A DNA stretch of 64,000 bases, taken from the NCBI GenBank assembly GCA_033065855.1, contig JAVXUO010002269.1:62001-126000 (forward strand). Reading direction: 5' to 3'. Each line of letters starts with the position of its first letter. The stretch's first letter is position 1. The notes beneath the pieces were generated by a model, which saw nothing but the letters and a program-made list of their open reading frames with translations, was not told the origin of the DNA and did no database searches. Positions 12,483-24,200 of this stretch are shown in pieces. The translations under genes were made by a program, and so were the position numbers. This DNA is from Escallonia rubra (Eukaryota; Streptophyta; Magnoliopsida; Escalloniales; Escalloniaceae).

Positions 12483-12699
12483 TTACGCTGATGACTTAAC
12501 TTTAATTCTAAGATAAAGAATCATGTCCCATATACTCCTATCAATTATCAAGGGACTAAAATTTTTATTTTTGTTTCTTATTTGGGGGTTAGACGGCTCA
12601 AAATAAGAACAACCAGAAGATATATCCACTGAGTTTCCCTGGTCACCATTATCGGCCAAGCTAGCTACCCAACAACGTAGTTGATACAAAGCCGCCACG

Positions 12700-12707
12700 T
12701 ATAAATC
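12700..12707 (+). promoter_or_regulatory. TATA box of the DNL zinc-finger gene
   Basis: tataaatc lies 71-78 bases before the ATG at 12,778, a normal distance for a plant TATA box with a short leader. There is no direct proof of a start site. Confidence 0.5.
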
Positions 12708-12777
12708 TCAACCAAAGCCACCCAGATTCCACTGCTTCACCCCCAACAGATCAAAAGCTCGAGATACCCAAATCGCC

Positions 12778-13776
12778 ATGGAAACCCTAACCTCATCTGC
12801 TACCATCGTTTCTTCACCTTCATCCCTTCCCGTTTTTTCGCCCAGACCAAAAGACCCATCATCTTCTAGGAGGTTCCTCCGATTCTCCAAAAGTAAGCCC
12901 TTTCTTCGTACTTTGATTTCCAACTATATTATGATATGTATTTCGTCAACTTAACTCGTTTATTTTTCTTTTCTTTTACATCCCAATCAGAAAATGGTAA
13001 CGATCCGGATCTCCGATCCGACTCCAACGAGTCCAGTTTAGCCCCAATTCTCAGCAATCAAACTTTCTCCAAGGTAACTGTAATAATTCATAAATTTGAT
13101 GATATTATTGGTGAATTAGGATTTTGACGAGGGGGGCATATTGGGAATTTTGCAGGATGCCGCGATGGGGTTGGTTCTGAGTGCGGCGAATGTTAGGGGC
13201 TGGACTACTGGTTCGGGTATGGAAGGCCCGCCGGTTCCGGCCGGTGCCGATTCGGGATCCGGTACGGAGAGGGTCTCCACCTTCCCGTGGTCCCTCTTCA
13301 CCAAATCGCCGCGGCGTCGTATGCGCGTTGCCTTCACTTGCAACGTGTGTGGTCAACGGACCACACGTGCCATCAATCCGCACGCCTACACCGATGGCAC
13401 CGTCTTCGTGCAGGTACATGAAGTGACTTAATTTGGGTTAGATACGTGCTGACATGACAAACGTAATATCAACGATTTAATGGAATGATGAAAATGCCAT
13501 TAATGATCTAATTCAATTGCGTTAAGCAACTTATCAAAGGCGCAGCAACAGATTTTGTTATTCGACCTAGTTTATGAATTTGAGTAACACGCCTTTTTTT
13601 TTTGGTAGTGTTGTGGCTGCCATGTGTTCCATAAGTTGGTGGATAATCTGAACCTGTTTCATGAGATGAAGTGCTATGTGAACCCTAGCTTCAATTATAG
13701 AGGCCCGAAAGGTGATGCCAGTTTCAAGTACTTAGACATGGATGATGACAGCAATGATATCTTTCCGCTTTTATAA
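12778..13776 (+). CDS. DNL-type zinc-finger protein (Tim15/Zim17/HEP family, ZR-like), organellar
   Basis: Four exons close in frame to 207 residues: 12,778-12,892, 12,991-13,073, 13,156-13,413 and 13,609-13,776. All three introns are GT-AG. The N-terminal third is rich in Ser, Pro and basic residues, fitting an organelle transit peptide. The conserved domain starts near residue 122 (RMRVAFTCNVCGQRTTRAI) with one zinc pair at Cys128/Cys131, and continues with CCGCHVFHKLVDNL, carrying the second pair (Cys153/Cys156) and the diagnostic Asp-Asn-Leu at 164-166. Family members act as escorts that keep organellar Hsp70 soluble. I expect a plastid or mitochondrial location, with plastid more likely from similarity to the Arabidopsis ZR proteins I recall. 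The tail is acidic (MDDDSNDIFPLL). Exon 4 starts exactly at the second zinc knuckle. Confidence 0.9.
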
Positions 13777-16639
13777 GGTGAAATGTAAATTTGCACATTA
13801 GTGTACATTCTATTGCGTATACTGGTTTCCTATTGTGCTTGTAAATAGAATTCAGATCTCGTTTAACATAAATAATACTAGTGTTTGATATGTTTAGTGT
13901 CTATTAGATTTGTGTTTGATTACTGATGATGAGAGCACTTTTTCTAGCATATATACTGGTGTATTGTGCTTTATGGCTGAGAGCTAGCCCGATGGTTCCG
14001 CCTTCATCATATGATTCTTGTGACTTCCAACTTGTTTGGTCATGGTTAAATACATTTCTGTTGTACATGTTTTCTAATATATAAGCGCCTAGCGTAGTTT
14101 CGTTCATGAGCTGATCAGTTATGCTTCTTCTTCTTGAGTGTGGGACTTTGGCTGGCAGCTGGGGCTTTTAATTTCAAATGCTAAGCAATGACTATGACTA
14201 TGATGGAGGTGACCTATGTGTGTTCTTTGGCCAAATAGTGCACCAACCCGTGACTTGCCACTAACCCACGAGGTCATGCCTCGTGTCATTGGCCTGTGCC
14301 AATTGCCAACTCGCATTCTCCATGCTCAATAGCCGCCGGCAGGAGCCACATGTACAAGTTACAGCCTGCCTGTGACACTCAGTATCTCCTGCTGATGCTA
14401 CGTTTACCATCTCAAGAATGCCCTTGTCCTATCTTTTTTTCCTTGTTATACCGTGAATTCACAATAGCTGTGACAGCAGTAAATATCATCAATAAAGCAT
14501 CACATCATTACCTATTTGTTCCTTATTCTCTCTTGTTAAGCATCATGTTTAGCCAAATAGTGCTTGAATATTGTCTTGGCATCCGCTAGTTGCCTAGTTT
14601 ACACTTCCCCTTCCTTTTTTGTTTACTCTTGCATTTCTGAAACATACAAGCAGAGAAAGATTAAATCCTCTGAAGGATCTCTAACTATGACTGCGGAGTA
14701 TGAAATATGCATTCAAGCCAAACATACATGTCTGAGTTACCTGGTGAAAGAAAGTAATGAAGGATTGCACATTGATCCTGCAATCTCCCATGATGGGTTG
14801 CCTTCAATTCACTTAAGAGCTGCCATCCATATGGCCCTGCATAGGTAAAGACCAGCATCTCGGTATTTTTAAATTCCATTTTAGCGCTTCTAGTTGGTTA
14901 CATGTAAAGAAACGGGTCTCTCTCCCTCCCTCTCTTCTTCTCGGAGCACTCGAAAGACAAGCCCTCCTTAACTTTCACCTGCACGAAGAAGAAAATTAGT
15001 CTTTCTTAAAAGATATGAAAGATCTCCCTCCATGCCGTACATGTAACTAAGAAGTTCCAAGAGCAGCTAGGAAAACACCGCAGACAGGGTTTTGCCTTCA
15101 CCACTGCCTGTTTTCCCGGTGCGTGGTGGGTCAATGCTTGTGTATAGTTGTGTCGTGTTTATGATCTAAAGCTTAACCGGGTCTTTTGGTGCCTTGCAAG
15201 ATCTCTTGGGCGGCTATGGTTGGACGCTGGGGCTGGGGCTGGGCTCCTTTACATCGTTCTCTTCTCGGAGCAGGCGTACAGGTTGCATTTGTCTGTGGTG
15301 TTTGCGATTTTGTTTGTATTTGGTGCTCGTCTCCTGGGTTTGTGTTTTGGGTTTGGTTGGCATCACCTCCTCCTTCTGATTCGTGGTCTATTTTGTGGTG
15401 GTTTGCGGTGGTTGGGCACAGGGTGGTCTGTTTTGTGGTGGTCCGCGTTGGTAGTAGATTGGTTAGTCCAAGTGACGATTTATCCTGCCAGGATTCCGTC
15501 TTCCTTCTTCTCTCTTTCCCTCCCTAGTTAGGTCCCCCTCCTTTTCTCGGCATACATTCCTTGTTCGTTTGCTTGAAGTGTTTTGCGCTCTGTGTGCAGC
15601 TTGCGTGGGGATTAGTAGGTCTGATTTGGTGGATGTTGGGGGTGGGTGGAAGTTGGTGGGATTGAGGTTTATGTGGTGGTGATAGGCGGCGAGGGTGGTC
15701 GGAGGTTGTTCCTGTGGTTTGTTGGTATCCTGCGGTGCGGTAGGTTGAGGTTGACGGTGGTGCAGTGGCACTAGCGCCAGCTTGGCGGTGGGTGGTGGTG
15801 ACATGCATGGTTGCGCGTGGGAAGAGTCTTTCTTAAGGCACATGGCTTTGGTGTGACTGTTTAATTGACGTGATGTGTTGGGGCAACTCTTGGTTTAGAT
15901 TTATCTATGGTGGTTTGGCTTTATCCTTTTTTTTGGGTGTGGTTAACTCCTTTTTTTTTTTTGGTTTGATGTATGAATTGTTGTGTTTTTTATGTACTGT
16001 TGGGTACCTCCGGTATATAATAGTTGTCATTGTTTATAGTTATTATCTTTGTTAGGGTAAGGGCGTGCTAATCCTTTACTCAGGTAGCTTTGTGTAAGGG
16101 TTAATTGGCGATGAAACTGTATTCTTCTGTCGCTTTCGCTTATACAAGGAGGCTGGACTTTGTGCCGCTCCTTGTCCGGAGGTACGCTGATGGGTGTACA
16201 TGCTTATCAATGATATGATTTGTAGGGACGTATGGTCCTTGTCCAAAGCCAACAAAAATAGTTGGTGAGATGTGTCTAGACACTAGTACCTGGATACTGA
16301 ACTACAAGGATACTAGCAGGAATAAATGCTGCAGAAACCACAAGGACTAGGCTTGCAAGTTAATCTCTTATGTTTTTGGCCCAGGGTTTCCTGCTCGGCT
16401 TTGAACTGTGTTGCAAATGGTTTGACCAAGTATAGTTGTGTTTATTGCTACCGTTCTATTAGGTATTCCGTAAGGGACCAACCGTACGAGCAACCATTTT
16501 TTCTTTGCCGTTATACACTGTTAGTGTTGAGAGATCAAACGGGAATGTGCTCTTGCCTTTTGGTATTCTGATTAACAATAAAACCTCAAGCTTGAAGGCA
16601 TAAATTGCGTGGGGGTTCATGTTATGTAAATTCTAGCCT
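13777..16639. other. Intergenic region with a G/T-rich block
   Basis: After the 3' flank of the zinc-finger gene I see no supported gene. From about 15,100 to 16,060 the plus strand becomes strongly enriched in G and T (for example gggcggctatggttggacgc and repeated ggtggt stretches). Open frames of up to 127 codons there look like low-complexity reading of that composition. The block might be the untranslated part of a retroelement, but I recognise no diagnostic end. Confidence 0.5.
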
Positions 16640-17578
16640 TCCAAAAACCTTCACCAAATTCTCAAGCTTTGAACCGAAGATCACAAACATTATACTTTAC
16701 CACGCTTTGGTCTATTTGGATTTTTCGCAATGAGCTCGTTTTTCGTACATCCCTCAACATCCCCGATCCACGGTCTATCCTTCCAAAATTAGCCATCTTC
16801 ACTTCTCAAATTATCAAAAACTCAAAAAATAACTTCTCTCACCAAACCTCATCTCTTTCTCCCTCCCCAGCCCCAGATCGAACATCTCTTCTCCCTACAT
16901 CTCTTATCCATTTCTTTTCCACTTTTTCCACCTTTACACAAATTAGGAGCACTTCGATAGTTGATCATTTATTCTCTCCGGATCGTTGTCTTATCTCCAC
17001 TTATCTATTCTTTCAAGTAACATTCCACAAAGACACCCGCACTGCGGTGTTAGATATTATCGCCACTACGGATGACGGTACTTCGAAAGGCCAGTGTCAG
17101 AGTTCATTTCTTACAACTGATCCACATGAAGCCGCTGTTCTCTCTCTCCTTTATTCCTGTCAATGGGCTTTACAGCAAGATTTATTCAACATTACATTAT
17201 ATTCTAACTCGACTTTTCTCCATTCTCAGATCGCAGGACGTGAGGTTATACCGGTCAGGATGCTACCCATCTTTTTTGATATCTACCAGACGAGTCGTCT
17301 GTTCCACAGATGCTGCATCACATCTGTATAGATCATCCTTCCAGCAGTTACCCAACTTTTGTCATACAGGGTAATTGTTCATCGAGGACTCTGGTCAGGT
17401 GTATTTTGTTCACATGCAGCCTATAGAAATAAGACTGTGCGGCAGGAAGGCAGGCAGGATGGGGTCTCCACTGCGACTGAGATCCTTTGTTGTATATAGT
17501 TCTATCTCAGTTGTAAATATAACTTTGTATATTTTGCTTTTCATGAAATGCAGTTCTCACTCTTAACCCAAAAAAAAA
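16640..17578 (+). mobile_element. 3' part of a LINE (non-LTR retrotransposon) with RNase H-like domain
   Basis: An open frame to 17,331 reads TTLWSIWIFRNELVF near its start, the Trp-rich zf-RVT end typical of plant LINE reverse transcriptases. Further on, DPHEAAVLSLLYSCQWALQQ and ITLYSNSTFLHSQIAG resemble an RNase H (RVT_3) domain. The first catalytic aspartate strand is not obvious, so the enzyme is probably inactive. After the stop come a 3' untranslated region with ttgtaaatataactttgtat, atgaaatgcagttct and a short poly(A) at 17,570-17,578. The endonuclease and most of the reverse transcriptase are absent upstream, so the copy is 5'-truncated. The plus-strand frame is open but has no ATG that makes sense as a gene start. 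Confidence 0.72.
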
Positions 17579-19539
17579 CTAAGGTTCCAGTTAGTTTCTT
17601 GGGTTAATTATACCAAGGTTTTGGAGGTTAGGGTGAAATTAACCGCGTGTACATTAGTTTGGACTAGTATGATGTTCGTTGCAGAATCATGAAATACATA
17701 TCGGTTTTAAGGAACGATTACATTGTCCATGACTTGGACAGTAATTGTTAAAATGTCATTTATCTATCCTCTTTCTCTTCGAGAATCAGCCACCACCAGC
17801 GTCGCCATCCAAAACCGCTTCCTCCACATCACAGACCACCTGCCCACCAAGCAGAAAGATCGCCCATTGCCTCCACACAGACCAAGCATTACCTCCATAT
17901 CACGGTCCAACCACCAGCACATATCACAATAATTCCCACATCGCCGTAACCTCCCATTCACCACCGACATCCCACATTCCTCGTCGTCGCATCCCACAAC
18001 GCCGCATCCCAAAGCCATCGGGAACCACAGTCCTTGCCTCCATCACTTTCACCGTCCTCCCTCTCCTCCACCATCCAAATCCACCTACTAGTAGACCCCT
18101 AACAATTGTCAAGCCCCCTACAATCAGAATTGTTAACCAAGCATTAACGCAAATCTGCAACCACAACCAAGGACCAGTGCCAAACCCAGCTTAACCACAC
18201 TATTGAACATTGTCAAACAATCAACCGCAACCACTATCACTACCATACATCCCCGGTGCCTTTCCATATTCTCACTTAATTGAACGATTCGCAACCATCA
18301 TCATCCACCAGCAGCAGTTGTAGTACAACCATTACTACTACCGTTACATGGAAAATAAGGAAATGGAAAAACTCAACATCAGTTTGGAAATCAGCGTTTC
18401 GCTCTCCCTAATTTGAAAATACAAAAAATATGGAAAGGAAAAGACAACCCCTACTTAATTAGAGTTTGAAAACTATATAATGTATATGCAGTGTGTATAT
18501 TGTTTAGGGCTGCATTGACATCTTAAAAAATACACATTCGTACATTAGCGAAAAAGTAATTTTTTTGTTTTAACAGATCAACGATAAATGAACATAACTG
18601 ATACAAATTTCATGTCTTTGATCACATAGAATTATATTTTCAAATTGGATAATCCCACATACATGGGAACCTTTGCTCTCTATTATCTCTCTCTAAACAA
18701 ATAATAAATACATTTTATGTTGTCGTCAAGACAATATTCAGTAGACTACTACATCACTTAACCCCAAGGGGTGAGTGAAGTGTCAAAAGGCTTTGAGGAA
18801 TAACATTAAGGTTCTAAGTTCGAATCTCTATACCAACGGACTAAACTGTACTTCCAATTCTTCTGGAAAAAAAAAATACTACATCACGTGACTTTTGCCT
18901 TCAAGCTTGGACAGTGAAGAGAGAAGACAAACATAAGCCCATGGGACAAGAGTAAAAGCTCGGCTGCATGCGCAACGCTCCTGGGCTGGTGGAAAGAATT
19001 AAGAATATATTCTGCCTAATTTCCCCCGGTTAATGGACTATGATTCCCTCCAAAACAGGGGTCCTTTTTGGTGCAATGACCCGAAACCACTAAATATTTT
19101 CTCTATTTAATTACCTTCGTCTTATCAAGAATGTACGGGAAGAAGGAGAAAAAAAAAAAACCCTCCTTTATGATGTCCGGTCGTTATTGGGAAATCTAGT
19201 TAGAGCAATTTATCCGTGGTCTTCGCTCATCAACTGAGATCACACACACTTCTTCGTCATCCTCACCACCAACAAATGGGCGTCGAGTTCTTCGAATGGA
19301 GATTTGGTGTTCATGCCTTTTTCCTTTATTGTTTTGTTTCCTCTCTCGGGGTGGATTGGTTTGTCTCCTTCCTAGTACTCGACTCATTGTCCCTTAAAAC
19401 AAAGTCTAAATCCATTTCAAAATGCCAGTGTTTTGATTGTAACAGTACAGTCCAACACCCTGGTACAAGATATTCTCGTGGATAAATTTTATATGCTATT
19501 CGGATCGTAAGAATATTCATTCAACTCCACATGTAGTGA
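17579..19539. other. Intergenic region with a C/A-rich block
   Basis: No gene is supported. From about 17,770 to 18,340 the plus strand is rich in C and A (many ccacc and cacat words), giving Pro/Thr/His-rich open frames up to 149 codons. A SINE at 18,758-18,876 is listed separately. The rest is AT-rich with no recognisable feature. Confidence 0.5.
18758..18876 (+). mobile_element. SINE retroposon with 11-bp target-site duplications
   Basis: The 11 bases tactacatcac occur at 18,747-18,757 and again at 18,877-18,887, immediately after an A-run. The segment between contains a B-box-like motif (aagttcgaatctct, near 18,814-18,827) and a weak A-box-like stretch near its start. Length about 119 bp. 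This is the structure left by target-primed insertion of a tRNA-derived SINE. Confidence 0.72.
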
Positions 19540-19622
19540 TAGTTACTGGTCGTTAAATATCTTTTGTAATTTTTCTGTTAATATTTTCAACGACAATACT
19601 TAATAACATCAATTATCGCTAC
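19540..19622. mobile_element. Partial copy of the tagcgac-type MITE family
   Basis: The pattern agtgatagttactggtcgtt followed about 45 bases later by caacgaca and attatcgctac matches the inner parts of the elements at 40,895, 51,668 and 52,534. The outer termini are not recognisable here, so this is a worn or partial copy. It lies roughly 400 bp upstream of the plastocyanin start. Confidence 0.4.
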
Positions 19623-19923
19623 ATGAAAAACGTAAGAGAAAGGTTCCTTCGACTCGATAATGGCCAAAAGAAATTTCATTTTCGTGTGCAATCTACAAGT
19701 CATTGCTTAACTATTGACCTCCCCAGTTTTCCACCTCACATCACGAACAGCCATGCCACGTCAAGAGTAACAGCATCCAAACCCACCAATAGGATCAATC
19801 CGAAGAGGATAACCCGTTTCTCACCCCATCCCTCCTCCTCCTCTTGCCATGCATTATCTAATCACTGATCCTTCCACCAACACATACCACACAAATCCAA
19901 CCTTAGAATCTCCACATCTCTCG

Positions 19924-19933
19924 CATATATATC
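19924..19933 (+). promoter_or_regulatory. TATA box of the plastocyanin gene
   Basis: catatatatc lies about 85-90 bases before the plastocyanin ATG, giving a leader of about 55-60 bases rich in C and A. Upstream, near 19,806, gaggataacc resembles an I-box (GATAA core), an element common in light-regulated photosynthesis genes; this second point is weaker. Confidence 0.5.
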
Positions 19934-20015
19934 TCCATCCCCACCTCATTTTCTTCTGATTTTCACACACACACACCCCAAAAGAAGAAGAGTTCACTAC
20001 GCCTATCACCTTACA

Positions 20016-20525
20016 ATGGCTGCTGTCACCTCTGCTGCCGTCGCCATCCCATCTTTCACGGGCCTAAAGTCGGCCGGTGCAACCACTTCAAGGGTCAGCA
20101 CCGCCGCCAAGGTGTCATCGGGGGCCTTCCCGAAGCTCGCCGTGAAGGCCTCGTTGAAGGATGTAGGCGTCGCAGCCGTCGTTGCCACCGCCGCCAGCGC
20201 AATGCTCGCCGGCAACGCAATGGCCATTGAAATCCTGCTTGGCAGCAGCGATGGGTCGCTCGCTTTCGTTCCGGGCAGCTTCTCCGTGCCATCTGGGGAG
20301 AAGATCATTTTCAAGAACAACGCCGGGTTCCCCCACAACGTCGTGTTCGACGAGGACGAGATTCCGGCAGGCGTGGACGCGGGGAAGATCTCCATGTCTG
20401 AGGAGGACCTCCTGAATGCCCCCGGAGAGACCTACTCGGTTACCTTGACTGAGAAAGGTACCTACAGTTTCTACTGCTCTCCTCACCAGGGAGCTGGCAT
20501 GGTTGGCAAAGTCACTGTCAACTAA
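20016..20525 (+). CDS. PETE: Plastocyanin precursor, chloroplast
   Basis: This intronless frame encodes 169 residues. Residues 1-70 form a bipartite transit peptide: a Ser/Ala-rich stromal part, then a hydrophobic thylakoid-transfer segment ([15 protein letters not shown]) ending in Ala-Met-Ala. The mature protein starts [10 protein letters not shown] at residue 71 and is 99 residues long, the usual plant length. All copper ligands are present: His107, Cys154, His157 and Met162 (positions 37, 84, 87 and 92 of the mature protein), within [17 protein letters not shown] and [20 protein letters not shown]. The acidic patch DEDE is also present. Plastocyanin carries electrons from cytochrome f to photosystem I in the thylakoid lumen. 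GC content is clearly higher than in the flanks, as is common for this gene. It is convergent with the PLD delta gene, whose stop lies about 760 bp downstream. Confidence 0.98.
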   Translation: MAAVTSAAVAIPSFTGLKSAGATTSRVSTAAKVSSGAFPKLAVKASLKDVGVAAVVATAASAMLAGNAMAIEILLGSSDGSLAFVPGSFSVPSGEKIIFKNNAGFPHNVVFDEDEIPAGVDAGKISMSEEDLLNAPGETYSVTLTEKGTYSFYCSPHQGAGMVGKVTVN

Positions 20526-20723
20526 GTTGATTACTATCATGGAATGTCAAATGATCTTCTCATTTTTCGGTTTCTTGCTTTTGGTGTTAGAAGAGTTACA
20601 TATTGATTTCAGTGTTGGGGATCGAGAAAAAACTGGATGAGATGAACCCTATATCATTTGTGTATCGAATTTACTTCATGTATTATTGTACAGTTCTTTT
20701 CCAAGTACCCGTTAGGACAGATT

Positions 20724-20729
20724 AATAAA
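20724..20729 (+). terminator. Putative polyadenylation signal of plastocyanin
   Basis: aataaa (in attaataaaagag) lies about 200 bases after the plastocyanin stop. This is the only canonical signal seen at a normal distance. Confidence 0.4.
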
Positions 20730-21119
20730 AGAGAGGAACAGCAGTAGACTATCAGCACGCACTATGAAATCTACCGGACTACCAAAGAATTTATGTGGTA
20801 CAAAGTTCAGGTACTTTGGTAGCAACGTCCCGATTGATCGATGTAATCATCAAACAAGCCACTTTTGAATTGCTTACTTATTTTGTAACCTCGTGTAGTT
20901 TATTTTACAAGAATTCAATGAATCGAACGGCAAAAGAAGAAACGGAGAAAATTTATGGTCAGCAACAAAAATGGGCAGCACATTGTAAAATTAGCACCCT
21001 ATGCAACCATGAATTGCCACTGGTATTAGAAGACTATATGAGCTTTGCACAAGTATGACATTGAAACATCCTCCTGTCACCTATTGTCATGCATGTACCA
21101 TCTAATATTTTCTCTCCCC

Positions 21120-21297
21120 GACGGCCTGACTTTAGACCTAGCTTTGTGAAAATAAGGACATGTAAATTGGTACGGTGGTTAGGAAATCCGAGAAGCTCAT
21201 GTTGTCAAGACGGCCTGACTTTAGACCTAGCTTTGTGAAAATAAGGACATGTAAATTGGTACGGTGGTTAGGAAATCCGACAAGCTCATGTTGTCAA
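21120..21297. repeat. 89-bp tandem duplication covering the PLD delta stop codon
   Basis: Positions 21,120-21,208 and 21,209-21,297 are the same 89 bases (starting gacggcctgactttagac) except for one base: g at 21,192 and c at 21,281. The right copy contains the last few codons and stop of the phospholipase D gene on the minus strand. The left copy repeats them in the 3' flank, where they are no longer read. Confidence 0.95.
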
Positions 21298-24200
21298 TGC
21301 GTTAGGGAGAGAAGCAGGAGCTCCAAGAACCTTACCACCGACATCTGGAAAAATTTCGTGTCCAGGCAAGGGACTTACGTTACCATCAGCATCTACTTCA
21401 ACTGGGTATTTAAGAAGATGACCTTGCAATTTAGTGAACTCCTCAGCTGTGAACCTCTTCCAGTTATCTTCAGCAATCTTGTTTACACTATCAACGCAAA
21501 ACAAAGTTTCTGGCTCCTTGAAGCAATCATCTATTCTTCCCATGTGCTCTGCCCACAGAGACATTCTATATCCATATATCTGCAAAAATGTTAGTAGGAT
21601 GCTCGTTATCAGTTACTCATGTAATGATAAGCCAGAGACTTTTCCTGTAACAGGGTGATTGAGGATTAGGAGTCGAATGTAAAAATGTTAGGATGCTCGT
21701 TATCGGTTACTTATGTAATGATGAGCCAGAGACTTTTCCTGTAACAGGTTGATTGAGGACTAGGAGTCGAAACACTACAAAGGACTTCATGTCTAAACGG
21801 AGATTGATATTAAAGAACCACTATCTTAACTTCAATACTTAAGTCCCCTGAACACACATTGAGCTTATTGTCTTACCCTCATCTTAATTTAACATCTAAT
21901 TGAGCCTGATTCAATGACTATATATTCAAATCCTATCTCCAAAGTACTTAACAACATGAGGGACTCAGAAGGTTGGAATTGCAGAATTAACAGCACTAAA
22001 CACTAAGCGAATAAGGTGTAAGCACTGACCTGGCCATGTGGGTGTCTATCCTTCTTAGCCCATGTGTGATGGGGCTGATATGCACCCATAGCGATCTCAG
22101 TATCTCTTGATCCAGCCATAGATCGTTGGTTAATGTTGGCAGACCCTAATATAACATACTCATCATCCACTATCATTCCTTTTGCATGCACATATATCAT
22201 AAACCGGCCAAACTTTTGTGAAGCCGAAACCTGAAAAGTCGATGCAATAAACTTCCTTAATATCCTGATTGTTTCACACACTAACAGATTTAAGATGTTA
22301 AATAGATGCACAAGTAGTTACTCTGCTGCATAGAGCTAAAAATGTAACACCAGTTTTACAGGTGTGAACAGTTTATGGCAGAAATAGTAGCCAGCAAGTA
22401 AAGGAAGTTTAATGCAACACCAGAGCACTACAAAGTAGAATTACAAAATTGCTCCGACGACTTTACAGTTAAAATATGACGAAAAATGCCATGTATTTTT
22501 GCAGGCTCTTGACCGTCAAATATTTTGGCGATACCAATTAAGCAAGAAAAACTCAAGTCCAAAGAGATGTTGCTCAATCCTAAACTTCTGCAACGCAAAT
22601 GTGGAATACTTTATTCGTATCATAAAACCTTTACAATAGTCACTTAATACATTGCATCTAAAACAACAGGAGTATCAGATATAGAGCAGTGATATGAAAT
22701 GAAAGTGCCATGCACCACAAGGTCCACTACTAGGATTAAGACTTGCAATGAAGAACACTTCATATAGTAAGCTATCAGGATATAAGTCTGAATCAATATT
22801 ACCACAGCAGTATTAGAGGAAGCTTGACTGGTAGAGTTTGACTCTTCTTCGTGGCATTCTTCCCGATTACCAAGACAGTAGAAATTTAGGTAGTCTTGTG
22901 GATGACAGTTCTCAAGATTCGCACGTTTCAGCTCTCGAGCAACAATGGTGTACATCATTTTCATAGTTACTCCCTGCAAAAGCAAAGGAGGACATGTTTG
23001 AATTTATGTTGTACAACTATCAGTTGGATAAATGAATGTTTCTAGGTCGCAGTTGCTACAAATTTGAGATTTTTCACGTATAAAGGCAGATAAAGAATTG
23101 GTGTTGCCGAATTAGAGAACCGAAAAAGAAGGTGCTTAAAATGTTGTTCTATAACGCAATGCTATATCTCTTCCACAGGAGAAAGAAGTGACAAGTGCAT
23201 TGCCAAAGTTTTCAACCCTTTTCACTTTAATCATGCAATATTTTACCTTGTTCACCTTAAGTGCCCTAAAATTATACTGTGCCATATTTCATGTTGCTCT
23301 AGCAGTAAAAACTATTACCTGCCAAAATAGGATTTCTTGTACAGCGGCAGAAGTGGGGACACCCTCGGGCCACAATGGGATGACAACGTACACTGCAAAT
23401 CTCTCATTTGCTCTTATCTTACTAGCAATCTTTAATGCCAGCTCCATTGGAATTAGGTTATGTGCTCCTACTCATCCAAATAAGTAATAGTGTTAAAATG
23501 ATGTATACAAGAAACAGAGGAAAGCAAAGAACTGCTAGGGTGGTTTAGATATGCATGCAGACCACATTACTATTATGTCAACAAACGAAAATCATATTTG
23601 AATAGCACAATTTCCTGTGCTCCATGATTCCAAAGTATACTAGTAAAATGGAAACATGATTTCTTAAATGACTTATTGAATATGAAAGCGAATTCTACAT
23701 GCATATGTTTACTAAGAATTCTCAAACCTGCATCTCTGTGGGAGGGCCATGCATATGATGATCCAAGAAAATATTGATTCTCAATATAAATGAAGTGTTG
23801 GGCAGATCTGATGGCATGTATGTATGCCTTTTGGATACTCATATCAATCACCAGATCCTTAGCACAGACTAGATTCTGTAACAAATGAAACATGTTAAAA
23901 GCGTAAGAACTTCCCACACTTGAAAAGATGAAGACAAATAAAGTACTGATCTAGCATTGCACAAGTGAAAGTGGAATTATCTTAGCGTTAAAAATGAGAT
24001 TAACCTCAGACTCAGCTAAATCAACGTGTTTGGGAAATCCTTTCAAAGAACCCGAATCAATAGATCGGAAAACCTATCAACATCGGAACATCAAACGACA
24101 AACATAAATCAGTACTGCTGACATCAAATTAGATAACAAAAGCTTTGCTTGTGCAAGAAGTGCATATTAATGAACCTGAACACGCCAGTTTTCCGGATCA

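Noticed and set aside
15148-15843. Open frames of 94-127 codons in the G/T-rich block
   Set aside because: They are rich in Trp, Gly, Leu and Val on one strand and in Pro, His and Thr on the other, as expected from composition. No motif or splice pattern supports a gene.
16669-17331. A host gene for the 220-codon open frame
   Set aside because: The zf-RVT and RNase H-like content, the poly(A) tail and the lack of a sensible start identify it as a truncated LINE.
17745-18194. 149-codon Pro/Thr/His-rich frame
   Set aside because: It is a low-complexity reading of a C/A-rich block, with no conserved segment and a non-ATG start.
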